This document shows positions 50,701-56,560 of a stretch of 64,000 nucleotides of DNA, in pieces. Origin of the DNA: Monodelphis domestica (Eukaryota; Chordata; Mammalia; Didelphimorphia; Didelphidae). A program made the translations under genes and the position numbers. Numbering within the stretch: the stretch's first letter is position 1; every line of letters starts with the position of its first letter. The stretch lies in the NCBI RefSeq assembly GCF_027887165.1, contig NC_077227.1:346981707-347045706 (forward strand), read 5' to 3'. Under the pieces are notes generated by a model, which was not told the origin of the DNA, made no database searches, and was given only the letters and a program-made list of their open reading frames with translations.

Positions 50701-53700
50701 AGGAATCTTATTGTTTCTAAAGAGAAATAGTTCAAAATACGACCCTGACCAAATAATGGTCTTATGATAAGACATCCATTAAATAAAGTTTAACATTTGT
50801 TCTTATTTTTAATATTAAATCAGTCATACCTATTGTGTCAGTTGTTTAAAAAAAACTTAAAAAACGATAAAGCACAATAAGTAGAATCAATTTTACCAAC
50901 AAACCAAGGTCTCTTTGAATACTATGATACTGTTTGAAGTTTTCATCCCCCAAGTTTCACGCCAAATACTCAATGACTGCAAACATTAAGGAAATTATCT
51001 TATCTAGAAACTTTGATTACAATCTATAGAAGTGCCTTGAACAATTTGTGGTGAAAAATATTTGTGTTTGTAATATTTAAATTTGTTTGGCTTAACTTTT
51101 TTTCTACCTGAATCTCAAATTCATGGACTGAGCTATCTTTGAGTTTTACTTCTAAGAGATTGGCAGTTGTGACAATATGAGTGGTTCAGTTTTCACCTAG
51201 TGAAATGATTAAAGCCTTGTATCTAGGTATTAAGGCAGATTTTTGATGCTTTAATAGTTTGTTATTAAGTGAAAAATTCTTTGTCTTAAAGGAATGGGTA
51301 TATTAAAACTCTTAATTATAAATGACTATTTTGGGAATAACTTAGTGAAAGAAAGGCACACATTATTTAAACATTTAACCATGGTTTAGAAGAACCAGAA
51401 GAAGAGGCTTTATTAGAATATTAAACTAACCTAACCTTCTTAAAAAATGGGCACTCAATATGATTTAAATTTTAGTATTTCCATGACCTGTATTTTCCCC
51501 CATGCTTCTTACAAGTGGAGAAACTCTTGGAAAAAAAAGATGAGTTTATGTAATGAAATATCTTGAAGAACACTTTTAAAAATACTTTTTTTTTTTTATG
51601 GAGATTAGGAGTGCCTTAATATTCCTCTTATTTTTCTTTCCAACAGATACTTATGAGCCAGATGGCTATAACCCAGAAGCTCCTAGTATTACCAGTACTG
51701 GCAGGTCTCAATACCGACAGTTCTTTTCAAGAACGCAGACACAGCGCCCAAATCTGATTGGGCTAACATCTGGTGATATGGATGCAAATCCAAGAGGTTA
51801 GAAAATTTTGTGAGAATGCTTTTAAATTATTCTTGAAACCATTTTTACTTTAATTTAGTTTATTTTTATTTTATTTAGTTTATTTTTATTATTTATTATA
51901 AACTAATATAAATTAGTTTAATTATTAGCATTTCCATTTTTGTATCAAATTTACAAAACTAAATTCTAAATGTATTCATTTTAAAGGGTTTTGTGTAATT
52001 ACATGATACAAATGCTTTTGAATAATTATTATCCTCATCTCTAACATGAATTTTATAAAGTTAAATATTTATAGAGGCACAGCAGTACAGTGGTTAGAAC
52101 TGACATTGAAGCCAGGAGGCCCCAGGTTCAGGCCCTGCAACTGATAGGCCTTGTGATGCTTGGCAAGGCTTGGCAAGGCACTTTTAATCTTTTAATTTTC
52201 TAGGCAACTTTCTGAGACTATAAGTTACAGAAAAGGTGTCAACCTGCATTGGTAGAGGGAGTTTCCTGGCTTAGGAGATCCCTACAACAGTAAAATTATA
52301 GGTCTAGACTATATCCATATCCTTATTGTTGTGATTAAGTTGATTTTTATCTATTTTATTTTATTCTATTTTTTGTTTTTATTAAAGAAAAACTTAGAAC
52401 AAGAGTTAATGAGGAAGGCCATTCTTGCCTACTGCCAGTTTTTGTACAATGATAAACTAAGAGTGGACTTTACATTATCTTTGTGTTATTTTGTAACCAA
52501 ACTGTCTTCCAAAATAATAGAGAACTTAAACCAAGGGAAAAAGTCTCAAGTCTGATCAGTATATTTATATTTTATGTATTTGAATTGGCTTTTCTGTGTT
52601 GGAGAATTGGTATAGATTTGCATGCACTCAGTGTGTGCAAAGTTCTTTCTTCCCCTTATTAAATTCATCTTATTTCTCAGACTAATATGGAGCGGAGGTG
52701 CTTGTATTCAAGATCACAAGCCTCTAATGGAGGGGTCCCCAAACTATGGCCCGAGGGCCGCTGAGGCCATTTTTCTGGCTCCCATCGCACTTCTGGAAGG
52801 GGAGCCTCTTTCATTGGTGGTCAGTGAGAGGAGCACTGTGTGTGATGGTGCCGCAAAGCGTGGCATCACTCACATACAGTACTACTTCTGGTGACATAAT
52901 CTTTTGTGTGGTACCTTGTTCTGAGAGTAACTGAATGAGAACAAGGCACCATGCAAAGGATTATGTGGCTGCATAATGGAAGATATCAGCATGGTGAGCG
53001 GCGATCTGGGGGAAGGGATTACACACTGTGTATATGCTGCCCAGCATATTGGTGGCAGTGATGGGCCTGTGCAAGGTGTGACAGACCTATCATGGCCAGC
53101 GTTGCAGCCTTCGCTATCCCAGACAGCAGTATATACAAGTTTGTTCATAGTTTTTTTTTATAGTTCAGCCCTCTAGCGATCTGAGGGACAGTGAACTGAC
53201 CCCCCTGTGTAAAAAGTTTGGGGACCCCTGCTCTAATGGAAGAGGTATCAACCATTACAGTATATTAAGGGTCTTGAGGCAATGACCCTTGGCATGCATA
53301 TACAGAGGATAGCTCTGCTTTTAATTAGCCTACCTGTTGTGTTTTTGACTTCCCATTTTTCCTACCCCATACCTCTTTACATGTTGTCCACAAACCTAGG
53401 TGCTCCTGACTCCTATCTACTACTTTTGATGGGACAAAATTTAGGGGAAGTATAAGTAGGAGGATAAATACAGATGGTTTTGTTTTGTTGTTGTTTTTGC
53501 TTTTTAAAAAAAATTCTCTTTTAAAAGAACATTGTTATCCTTAACATTACTTATCATAGGGCTAGTTTTTCTAAAAAATATAACCTAATTCTGTAATACA
53601 AATTTAAACTATTTGGGGGAAGTGTATCTTCTGTGAATTAACTTTTATCTTTTTAGATCAAATTTGCTATAAGAGCAGAATGATATTAGCTCATATTTAT

Positions 53701-56560
53701 AGTTCCTTTTATCCCAGGCAGAAAAACTATTAGTTGCATGCTATTTATAAAATTTTGAATTTTGACCAAACATTTTGCTGTTTTGGTATATGCATATTTT
53801 ACTTATTTGATGTATACTTAGGCATAGTATCAATAATATTGTTATTTTTTTCCCCTATAGCTGCTAATATTGTCATCCAAACTGAACCACCAGTTCCTGT
53901 GTCAATTAATAGCAACATAACCAGAGTAGTGCTTGAACCAGATAGCAGAAAAAGAGCTATGAGTGGTTTGGAAGGACCGCTCACAAAGAAGCCTTGGATG
54001 GGAAAGTAAGACAGTCATTTATTAATAAATAAACTCTAATAGATATTTTCCAATGCCTGTGAATTCTGTGCATTAAAAGGAAAAATCATTCCTTAAAGCA
54101 GTACTTTTCAAAATGTTGCACAGAATTCTACTATTTTAGGATCCATCTCTTGGGATTGCATGAGACAGAATGGTTATGAAAGATGTATAAATTGCTCTAA
54201 TTCTTTTTACCTTCCAAGCCCTAGTATTAGAGATTATTGGGACAGGGATAGAAATGAAGAAAGGCCCCACAACTTCACAAAATTTTAAAGCTTTTATTTT
54301 TAAATGATATATATGTGCTTGATTATGATAAATAGTAGAAATGCTAGATTTTTTGTTGTAGACATGGGTCTTTTTTAGTATCTAGATTCTAGTGCCAGAT
54401 TAAATATTCCTTAAATTTCATAATTCACTTCTTCATTTCTCCACTTATAAAATGCCTTATCCCTCCTGTTAGAAGTTATTGTGGGAATTTGAATTAAAGG
54501 AGAATTTATAGATTATCTAATCCAAACTCTTCATCTGGCAGATGAGGAAACTGAGTCAATAAAGCTGACAGTAAGCAGCAGAGTCAGGATTTGAACCCAG
54601 GTCTTCTACCTTCAAATCATATGCTTTTTCCACTACATGATGCTCCTTTGGTCAGGCATTATTGAGTGTCTGGAAAAAAAAGTATATTATAAATACCAAA
54701 TGACAATCCTGGCTTATGTGCACTAGTTATCTATACAGCCTCTTCTATTAGCTAGTTATGATGTTAGTGGCTAAGGGAATAATTTATTAATTTTTTTTCT
54801 TTTCAGGCAAGGGAATAACAATCAGAGTAAACAAGGATTCCTAAGAAAGAATCAATATACGAACACCAAATTAGAGGTCAGGAAAATTCCCCAGGAACTC
54901 AACAATATTACAAAACTTAATGAACACTTCAGCAAATTTGGAACTATTGTTAATATTCAGGTAAAATCAAAATCTGTTGGGATCATGGATAGTACAGTTA
55001 TATACCATACTGGTGGGGTGCCTTTATAAAGAGGATACAATTATCATTTTTGTTTTTTCATTTTGGCAAAATAGTAATGTGTTCTTAGCCTCAATTTTAC
55101 TATGACTCAAGAATGGGGGTTGGGGGGGAAGTCTGCACAGACTTGACAATAAAGGCAGATTTACAGTTCATTTGATGTTGGAGTTAATTTTTTTCCCCTT
55201 TCTAGCTTCTCCCAGGAGAATATACAGTTAGATTATGATATTGTTGACCCATTTGCCTGTCCAAAATTATTACTTTCTATGGGCAAGTGGCTTTTTGCCA
55301 AGGTATTTACCTTTCGGTCTAGGTTGTATAGAGATTGTAGGCATTTTTTACTATTCGATCTCTTTCTGCTATCCAGTATATCTTGATGTATTGAATAGAT
55401 GAGTCAAGATCTGCTATATTTCAGTTTAGCTAATTCATCCAACATTTTCATCCAACAGAAAATAGTATCTTGAATATTGATTTTGTATCTTTGATGCTTG
55501 CCATTTGGAAGTTTGAATTTTAGGTATTAGTAACTAATAAAGATATAAAAGATGGCTCTATTATAAAAATAAATAATATGGAAATGGGTATCAAGTGATA
55601 ACATTTGTACAACCCAGTGGCATTGCTTGTTGGCTCTGGGAGGGGGAGGCAAGAGGGGAGGTAAAGAAAATGAATCATGGGAACATGGGAAAATATTTTT
55701 TAAAAAATGAGAATAAAAAAAAAGCAAAGTGATTTTTAAAACATTCCTTACTGGAATTTTGTTGACATAAATAATTGTGTAAATAACATCATTGACAAAT
55801 AAGAAAAGCTTTTTGAATTAGTATTTTTGTTTTCAAAAATCAAACTGAATATACCCTATTTTTAAAGATAGTGGGTATATTTCAAAGATAGCTTCTTAAC
55901 AACATGCTCACTTTTCATAAAAAACATTTTTAAATGTTATTTGGGTTTATCTGCCCCCTTTCCCCCCCTGTTTCAAGCCTTCACTTAATTTTCTCCTGTT
56001 TTAGGTTGCTTTTAAGGGTGATCCTGAAGCAGCTCTCATCCAGTATCTCACTAATGATGAGGCCAGAAAAGCCATTTCCAGCACAGAAGCTGTTCTGAAC
56101 AACCGGTTTATAAGAGTCCTGTGGCACAGGGAAAATAATGAGCAGTCACCATTACCACCACCAACACAGCAGCTTCTCCTCCAGCAGCAGCAGCAGCAGC
56201 AGCAGACATCTCTCTCTCACCTTTCCCAACAACATCATCATCTCCAGCAACACCTCCATCAGCAGCAAGCACTGGTTGCTCAGTCTCCACCCTCTACAGT
56301 GCATGGGAGTATTCAGAAGGTAGGAGTGCATGGGAGCCTTTTTGGTGGTAAAAAATGCAAGAAACCTTGTTCTCATAGCAATTTAACATGCATTTTTTTA
56401 ATATGTTCCATGTAAGATGATGAATAAACCACAAGCACCAGGATTATATGTTCTTAACAAAGTTCCTGTTAAACATCGCCTTGGGCCTGCAAGTGGAAAC
56501 CAGGGTGATGCAGCACACTTACTGAACCAGTCTGGTGGTACAACTGGAGATGATTGCCAG
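14738..56560 (+). CDS. RBM27: RBM27, RNA-binding motif protein 27: coding span in window (exons 1-14, 3' end missing)
   Basis: Nuclear RNA-binding protein, paralogue of RBM26, tied in human cells to the PAXT connection that feeds polyadenylated nuclear RNA to the exosome, and found in nuclear speckles. Fourteen exons, all with GT/AG borders, join in phase to 784 codons with no stop. Order of parts: PWI-like fold (1-75), acidic/basic linker (76-131), RS-rich region (132-197), CCCH finger CX8CX5CX3H (279-298), proline-rich and (Pro-Gly)11 tract (315-358), linker, RRM (about 601-675), Gln/His-rich segment (691-722). The start MLIEDVDALKSWLAKLLEP and the Pro-Gly tract separate it from RBM26. The human protein has about 1,060 residues, so the C-terminal coiled-coil and second RRM-like part lie right of the window. 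No frameshift or stop is seen; it looks functional. Confidence 0.95.
14817..14837 (+). repeat. GGGGCC hexanucleotide repeat, G-quadruplex candidate
   Basis: Four G-runs separated by CC, beginning 20 nt after the exon 1 border in the sense strand. The pattern meets the usual G4 rule (four runs of at least three G with short loops). Confidence 0.85.
15301..15345 (+). repeat. (GGT)15 microsatellite
   Basis: Fifteen perfect GGT units in the transcribed strand of intron 1. Confidence 0.95.
15346..16389 (+). other. RBM27 intron 1, unique AT-balanced stretch
   Basis: No repeat or exon recognised. GC content falls off gradually from the CpG island. Confidence 0.4.
16390..16740 (-). repeat. LINE-1 3' end, antisense
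   Basis: 'tcaattacatgtgataacaa', 'gttatacatgttttatcatg' and 'caaaacatttccatattgtt', the reverse complement of the marsupial L1 3' UTR. Confidence 0.7.
16741..20165 (+). other. RBM27 intron 1: old MIR and L2 fragments
   Basis: Antisense MIR at about 17,000-17,165 and 17,170-17,330. Sense L2 3' end at 18,270-18,375 ('ttgattgcctagcacataat'). Antisense MIR at 18,570-18,760 ('tttgaacccagtttctttta'). Sense MIR at 18,975-19,090. The stretch 19,250-20,110 holds no repeat that I recognise; small overlapping frames at 19,641-20,127 have no known domain. Confidence 0.5.
20170..20345 (+). repeat. CR1/L3-type LINE 3' fragment
   Basis: Matches the amniote CR1/L3 pattern: 'gaatattttgtcttagagaa', 'atgacatggggaagctttgt', 'tcttcaaatatttgaagagt', 'ggattagctttgttctcttt'. 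Confidence 0.6.
20400..21230 (+). repeat. L2 3' region, sense
   Basis: Recognised by 'tggactattgcaatagcttc', 'cagcattcaaagccattcac', 'tcctgaatgctctcttcacc' and 'cttgagggcagggactgttt', ending near 'gtgccagacccatagtaggt'. The RT-proximal part and the 3' end are both present, with many mutations. Confidence 0.75.
21231..24735 (+). other. RBM27 intron 1: MIR and L2 relics
   Basis: Sense MIR at 21,530-21,665, antisense MIR at 22,015-22,140, sense L2 3' tip at 22,500-22,620, sense MIR at 23,140-23,300 and 24,095-24,250. A C-rich run lies at 23,092-23,107. Nothing coding recognised. Confidence 0.5.
24740..25280 (-). repeat. LINE-1 3' UTR fragment, antisense
   Basis: Reverse-orientation L1 3' region: 'cttacaagtcttcaaagttt', 'ggctcagccatttcccaatc', 'cctctaacatttatcgtttt', 'tttgaaaactccatatttat'. 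Confidence 0.65.
25281..26649 (+). other. RBM27 intron 1, no repeat recognised
   Basis: AT-rich sequence with a weak MIR-like piece at about 26,280-26,420. No exon. Confidence 0.4.
26655..26915 (+). repeat. MIR-type SINE, nearly complete
   Basis: Head 'aggtggcgcagtggattgag', core 'cagtttccttatttgtaaaa', tail 'cacttagcacaatacctggt' and 'agtaggtgctatataaatgt'. It is one of the best preserved MIR-class copies in the window. Confidence 0.85.
27315..27446 (+). repeat. Tandem duplication, two 66-bp units
   Basis: Unit 27,315-27,380 is repeated at 27,381-27,446 with four differences. The duplicated segment straddles the border between unique intron sequence and the 3' tip of the antisense L2 that follows. 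Confidence 0.9.
27410..27725 (-). repeat. Antisense L2, 3' portion (left part of an interrupted copy)
   Basis: 'aaacatttattaaactctta', 'ctatgtgccaggcactgtgc', 'ggggatacaaagaaagg' and 'ccttctaatgggggg'. Its internal continuation resumes at about 28,995, on the other side of the sense L2. Confidence 0.75.
27726..28994 (+). repeat. Sense L2 inserted in the antisense L2
   Basis: Carries the L2 3' ORF end and UTR: 'atttaattaccatctctgtt', 'gatgattctcaaattctctt', 'aaactccagtggctcccaga', 'gcattcaaagcttttcacaa', 'cgggaatgctctccctttta', ending 'acttaatagattcttaataa'. A SINE on the minus strand splits it at 27,925-28,100. Confidence 0.75.
27925..28100 (-). repeat. tRNA-derived SINE within the sense L2
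   Basis: Minus-strand copy: 'atcttccatcatagaatcaa', 'gcagaagagtggtaaggact', 'gggagttaagtgacttgcct', 'ctgagccacctagcttctcc'. L2 sequence continues on both sides. Confidence 0.8.
29260..29853 (-). mobile_element. LTR-like insertion in the L2
   Basis: L2 sequence breaks at about 29,260 and resumes near 29,853. The block between has a TTTATT near 29,356 (AATAAA on the minus strand) followed by GC-richer sequence, as in a U3-R-U5 read from right to left. The termini show a short inverted similarity (ATAATTTTAGTT at the left, AACTAAAATT at the right). I could not identify a clear target duplication or family. Confidence 0.45.
30395..30750. mobile_element. Tigger-like Tc1/mariner non-autonomous DNA transposon
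   Basis: A 356-bp insertion starting CAATAAGGCCCCTG and ending, read inward from the right, TAGTGGGTAATCTTATCC, with inner similarity to Tigger ends ('ttccaagacc', 'tttcactttctgcagtttca' on the minus strand). TA dinucleotides flank it at 30,393-30,394 and 30,751-30,752. The flanking L2 sequence becomes continuous if the element and one TA are removed. It has no transposase frame. Confidence 0.6.
31341..31800 (+). other. RBM27 intron 1, probable L2 extension or unassigned
   Basis: G/A-rich on the plus strand, like the antisense L2 to its left, but I cannot align it with confidence. The minus-strand frame at 31,464-31,811 shows no domain. Confidence 0.3.
31805..32215 (-). repeat. LINE-1 3' UTR fragment, antisense
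   Basis: 'ttcattatgtttatgtacta', 'gagctgctacaaatttttga', 'gatcactgggtcaaatgggt' and 'gactgctctccagaagcatt' mark the reverse of the marsupial L1 3' UTR. Confidence 0.7.
32449..32637 (+). repeat. (CCTT)n/(CCCT)n microsatellite, about 190 bp
   Basis: CCCT-rich in its left half and nearly pure CCTT from about 32,555 on. Gives spurious Leu-Pro-Ser frames on the plus strand and Arg-Lys-Glu-Gly frames on the minus strand. A C-run lies just upstream at 32,348-32,361. Confidence 0.95.
32640..33272 (+). other. 3' end of RBM27 intron 1
   Basis: Unique AT-rich sequence that ends in a good T-rich tract (33,251-33,260) and TTAG acceptor before exon 2. Confidence 0.6.
33273..33391 (+). CDS. RBM27: RBM27 exon 2 (residues 20-60)
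   Basis: Acceptor TTAG|ATGTGATGC, donor AAAAG|GTAATT. Encodes the bulk of the PWI-like fold, including CDADPSALANYVVALVKKDK and the helix ending DQLDVFLQK. It enters in phase 2 (completing Ile20) and leaves in phase 1 (first base of Glu60). This is the most conserved N-terminal part shared with RBM26, where Lys-rich helices contact partners or RNA. Confidence 0.95.
33392..36377 (+). other. RBM27 intron 2 (2,986 bp)
   Basis: Contains a somewhat GC-richer unassigned block at about 33,640-33,930, an antisense L2 3' end at 35,050-35,330 ('gtaccagacactgtaccaaa'), an antisense MIR at 35,740-35,940, and an antisense tRNA-derived SINE at 36,033-36,220 whose head merges into GCGCGCG and a C-run. Confidence 0.55.
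36033..36220 (-). repeat. tRNA-derived SINE in intron 2
   Basis: 'acccataccttctttcttag', 'tgtattggttccaagggcag', 'aagtgacttgtccagggtca', ending in a mutated head before C14. Confidence 0.8.
36378..36502 (+). CDS. RBM27: RBM27 exon 3 (residues 60-101)
   Basis: Acceptor CTTAG|AAACTTC, donor GAG|GTAATG, leaving in phase 0. Encodes ETSGFVDKLFESLYTKNYLP, the last helix of the PWI-like domain, then a Pro/Lys/Glu-rich linker. In-frame read-through into intron 3 runs to a stop at 36,559-36,561, so retention would truncate the protein. Confidence 0.95.
37640..37985 (+). repeat. SINE (+) interrupted by a second SINE
   Basis: Host SINE on the plus strand: 37,640-37,735, resuming at 37,960 with 'aagacagaaggtaaaggttc'. 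The break falls in the tail motif. Confidence 0.85.
37736..37942 (-). repeat. Inserted SINE with exact 17-bp target duplication
   Basis: A complete 207-bp minus-strand SINE flanked by TACTTAGCATCAATTCT at 37,719-37,735 and 37,943-37,959. It gives a clear age order: host copy first, this copy later. Confidence 0.93.
39463..39554 (+). CDS. RBM27: RBM27 exon 4 (residues 102-132)
   Basis: Acceptor ATATAG|ATATTTC, donor CGAAG|GTTTGT (a weak donor: T at +3 and no G at +5). Encodes an acidic-to-basic stretch, IFHESAEEEREVRKKKYPSP, and the first Ser/Arg dipeptides. At 92 nt it is not a multiple of three, so skipping would shift the frame. Confidence 0.93.
39555..40324 (+). other. RBM27 intron 4 (770 bp)
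   Basis: Opens with a (CTTT)n tract (about 39,564-39,588). No other repeat recognised. Confidence 0.6.
40325..40518 (+). CDS. RBM27: RBM27 exon 5 (residues 132-197), RS-rich
   Basis: Acceptor TTATAG|GACACG, donor GTTG|GTAAGT (strong). Encodes an Arg/Asp/Tyr-rich segment (EYDRYYERNELYRDKYDWRR) and then an RS block, GRSKSRSKSRGLSRSRSRSR. RS domains are phosphorylated by SR kinases and drive nuclear speckle targeting and RNA-processing contacts. The antisense frame over this exon is a shadow. Confidence 0.95.
40519..41273 (+). other. RBM27 intron 5 (755 bp), ending in a tandem AAG-CAG acceptor
   Basis: Unique AT-rich sequence. The 3' end reads CTCTAAAGCAG, giving two possible AG acceptors three bases apart. 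Confidence 0.7.
41274..41534 (+). CDS. RBM27: RBM27 exon 6 (residues 197-284), first zinc-finger cysteine
   Basis: Acceptor CAG|AACACAG (distal site chosen because it gives Val-Glu-His-Arg as in the remembered human protein). Using the AAG three bases upstream would insert one Ala. Donor GACG|GTAAAA. Encodes a Ser/Asn-rich linker, the block IPSTVTVIAPAHHSENTTES shared with RBM26, and KRRCRDYD with the first CCCH cysteine (C279). Confidence 0.93.
41535..42433 (+). other. RBM27 intron 6 (899 bp), interrupts the zinc finger
   Basis: No repeat recognised. The intron lies in phase 1 between Asp283 and Glu284, between the first and second zinc ligands. Confidence 0.6.
42434..42727 (+). CDS. RBM27: RBM27 exon 7 (residues 284-382): zinc finger and Pro-Gly tract
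   Basis: Acceptor TTTAG|AAAGAGG, donor CCAA|GTGAGT. Supplies the remaining zinc ligands C288, C294 and H298 in ERGFCVLGDLCQFDHG, completing CX8CX5CX3H with C279. Then come poly-Pro runs (317-321, 324-329) and (Pro-Gly)11 at 337-358, coded at 42,592-42,657 mostly by CCA GGA hexamers. The Pro-Gly tract is an RBM27 hallmark missing in RBM26. Its DNA repeat could vary in length between individuals. The minus-strand Pro/Gly frame is a mirror of the repeat. Confidence 0.95.
42592..42657 (+). repeat. Coding (CCAGGA)n repeat, (Pro-Gly)11
   Basis: Eleven Pro-Gly pairs. The central units are identical CCAGGA hexamers, and the edges use CCAGGG, CCAGGC and CCTGG variants, a sign of a repeat that expands in the middle. 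Confidence 0.95.
42728..43752 (+). other. RBM27 intron 7 (1,025 bp) with one SINE
   Basis: Unique except for the plus-strand SINE at 43,073-43,268. It ends in a TCTTTATAG acceptor. Confidence 0.65.
43073..43268 (+). repeat. Full-length tRNA-derived SINE, little diverged
   Basis: Complete from 'ggggcaactgggtagctcag' to 'gatggaaggtaagggtttaa'. Close to the copy at 56,818, so a younger insertion. Confidence 0.92.
43753..43887 (+). CDS. RBM27: RBM27 exon 8 (residues 382-427)
   Basis: Acceptor TATAG|GACCACC, donor GAAC|GTAAGC. Encodes Pro-rich disordered linker with NRDQPGTSAVPNLAPVGARL and PPPLPQNLLYTVSE. 135 nt and phase 1 at both ends, so it can be skipped without a frameshift. Confidence 0.94.
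44740..45480 (+). repeat. Old sense L2 fragment
   Basis: 'acatggattattgcaatatc', 'cattatgttaattagga', 'gaagcccaaattatatcttg' and 'agcacagtgctgaatgcaca' lie in the L2 order, heavily mutated. Confidence 0.5.
45903..46092 (+). repeat. tRNA-derived SINE with 10-bp target duplication
   Basis: Plus-strand copy flanked by GAAAGTGAAT at 45,893-45,902 and 46,093-46,102. Its tail differs from the other copies (shorter 3' part). Confidence 0.8.
49616..49780 (+). CDS. RBM27: RBM27 exon 9 (residues 427-482), symmetric
   Basis: Acceptor CTGTAG|GACAGCC, donor CCAG|GTAAGC. Encodes RQPMYSRDHGAAASERLQLG, then a PPPLLAARLVPP block and SSIGYQTSVSSPTPLVP. 165 nt with phase 1 at both ends, hence a 55-residue unit that can be skipped in frame. 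RBM26 has no clear counterpart of this block as I recall it. Flanked by long introns 8 and 9. Confidence 0.94.
49781..51646 (+). other. RBM27 intron 9 (1,866 bp)
   Basis: Unique AT-rich sequence. No repeat or exon recognised. Confidence 0.5.
51647..51796 (+). CDS. RBM27: RBM27 exon 10 (residues 482-532)
   Basis: Acceptor CCAACAG|ATACTTATG, donor AGAG|GTTAGA (T at +3, suboptimal). Encodes DTYEPDGYNPEAPSITSTGR and TQRPNLIGLTSGDMD, a motif shared with RBM26. 150 nt with phase 1 at both ends, so it is also skippable in frame. Confidence 0.95.
51797..53860 (+). other. RBM27 intron 10 (2,064 bp)
   Basis: A SINE relic at about 52,075-52,200 ('aagccaggaggccccaggtt') and the hAT element at 52,730-53,230. 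The remainder is AT-rich. Confidence 0.65.
52730..53230. mobile_element. Non-autonomous hAT DNA transposon, 501 bp, Charlie type
   Basis: Terminal inverted repeats AGGGGTCCCCAAACT at the left and AGTTTGGGGACCCCTG at the right. 8-bp target duplications CTCTAATG at 52,722-52,729 and 53,231-53,238 are exact, as hAT transposases make. The first base is G where C is expected, a single mutation. No transposase frame survives, so it was mobilised in trans. The ends resemble OposCharlie-type elements by memory. The frames inside (52,622-53,176) are not genes. Confidence 0.88.
53861..54005 (+). CDS. RBM27: RBM27 exon 11 (residues 532-580)
   Basis: Acceptor CCCTATAG|CTGCTAAT, donor GGAAA|GTAAGA. Encodes AANIVIQTEPPVPVSINSNI and VVLEPDSRKRAMSGLEGP, with a basic RKR patch and the TKKPW motif also found (as TKKTW) in RBM26. 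The minus-strand frame is a shadow. Confidence 0.95.
54006..54806 (+). other. RBM27 intron 11 (801 bp)
   Basis: One antisense MIR at about 54,500-54,650 ('gatgaggaaactgagtcaat', 'atttgaacccaggtcttcta'). Confidence 0.6.
54807..54960 (+). CDS. RBM27: RBM27 exon 12 (residues 580-631), first half of the RRM
   Basis: Acceptor TTTCAG|GCAAGG, donor CAG|GTAAAA. Gln/Asn/Lys-rich lead, then NTKLEVRKIPQELNNITKLN and EHFSKFGTIVNIQ: beta-1, helix 1 and beta-2 of the RRM. The RNP2 position reads LEVRKI, lacking the usual aromatic residue, so this is an atypical RRM, as in RBM26. Leaves in phase 0. Confidence 0.95.
54961..56004 (+). other. RBM27 intron 12 (1,044 bp)
   Basis: Sense L1 3' end fragment at about 55,570-55,735 ('aataatatggaaatgggtat', then a G-rich stretch, then an A-rich end). 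Otherwise unique. Confidence 0.55.
56005..56319 (+). CDS. RBM27: RBM27 exon 13 (residues 632-736): second half of the RRM, poly-Gln, His/Gln segment
   Basis: Acceptor TTTTAG|GTTGCT, donor AAG|GTAGGA. Encodes VAFKGDPEAALIQYLTNDEA and NNRFIRVLWHRE, ending the RRM. The RNP1 region is EAALIQYL, degenerate. Then come a Pro run, LLL, eight Gln from eight pure CAG codons (56,182-56,205, residues 691-698), and a histidine-rich SQQHHHLQQHLHQQQ stretch. Human RBM27 has about four Gln here as I recall. Poly-Leu and poly-Ser frames at this place are shifted readings of the CAG repeat. Confidence 0.95.
56182..56205 (+). repeat. Pure (CAG)8, coding poly-Gln
   Basis: Eight uninterrupted CAG codons in frame. 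Purity suggests recent length change. Confidence 0.95.
56320..56416 (+). other. RBM27 intron 13, only 97 bp
   Basis: Very short next to the other introns. The acceptor TGTAAG is preceded by a weak pyrimidine tract, and the donor GTAGGA is moderate. Length is not a multiple of three, so retention would shift the frame. Confidence 0.85.
56417..56560 (+). CDS. RBM27: RBM27 exon 14 (residues 737-784), last exon in the window
   Basis: Acceptor TGTAAG|ATGATG, donor CAG|GTGTGT. Encodes MMNKPQAPGLYVLNKVPVKH, then RLGPASGNQGDAAHLLNQSG and a GDDCQ end. VPVKHRLG parallels the KERLG motif of RBM26. 144 nt, phase 0 at both ends, so skippable in frame. The next expected exon (beginning Ile-Phe-Ser in the remembered human protein) was not found to the right. 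Confidence 0.92.

Noticed and set aside
52622..53176. Overlapping frames of 60-90 codons in intron 10
   Set aside because: They lie in the hAT element, show no transposase motif and are on both strands.
56108..56376. Poly-Ala, poly-Leu and poly-Ser frames
   Set aside because: Shifted or antisense readings of the (CAG)8 tract in RBM27 exon 13.
14738..56560. The gene could be RBM26
   Set aside because: The first residues, the Pro-Gly tract, the exon 9 block and the Gln/His segment after the RRM agree with RBM27 and differ from RBM26, which shares only the PWI-like domain, zinc finger, the RPNLIGLTSGDMD motif and the RRM.
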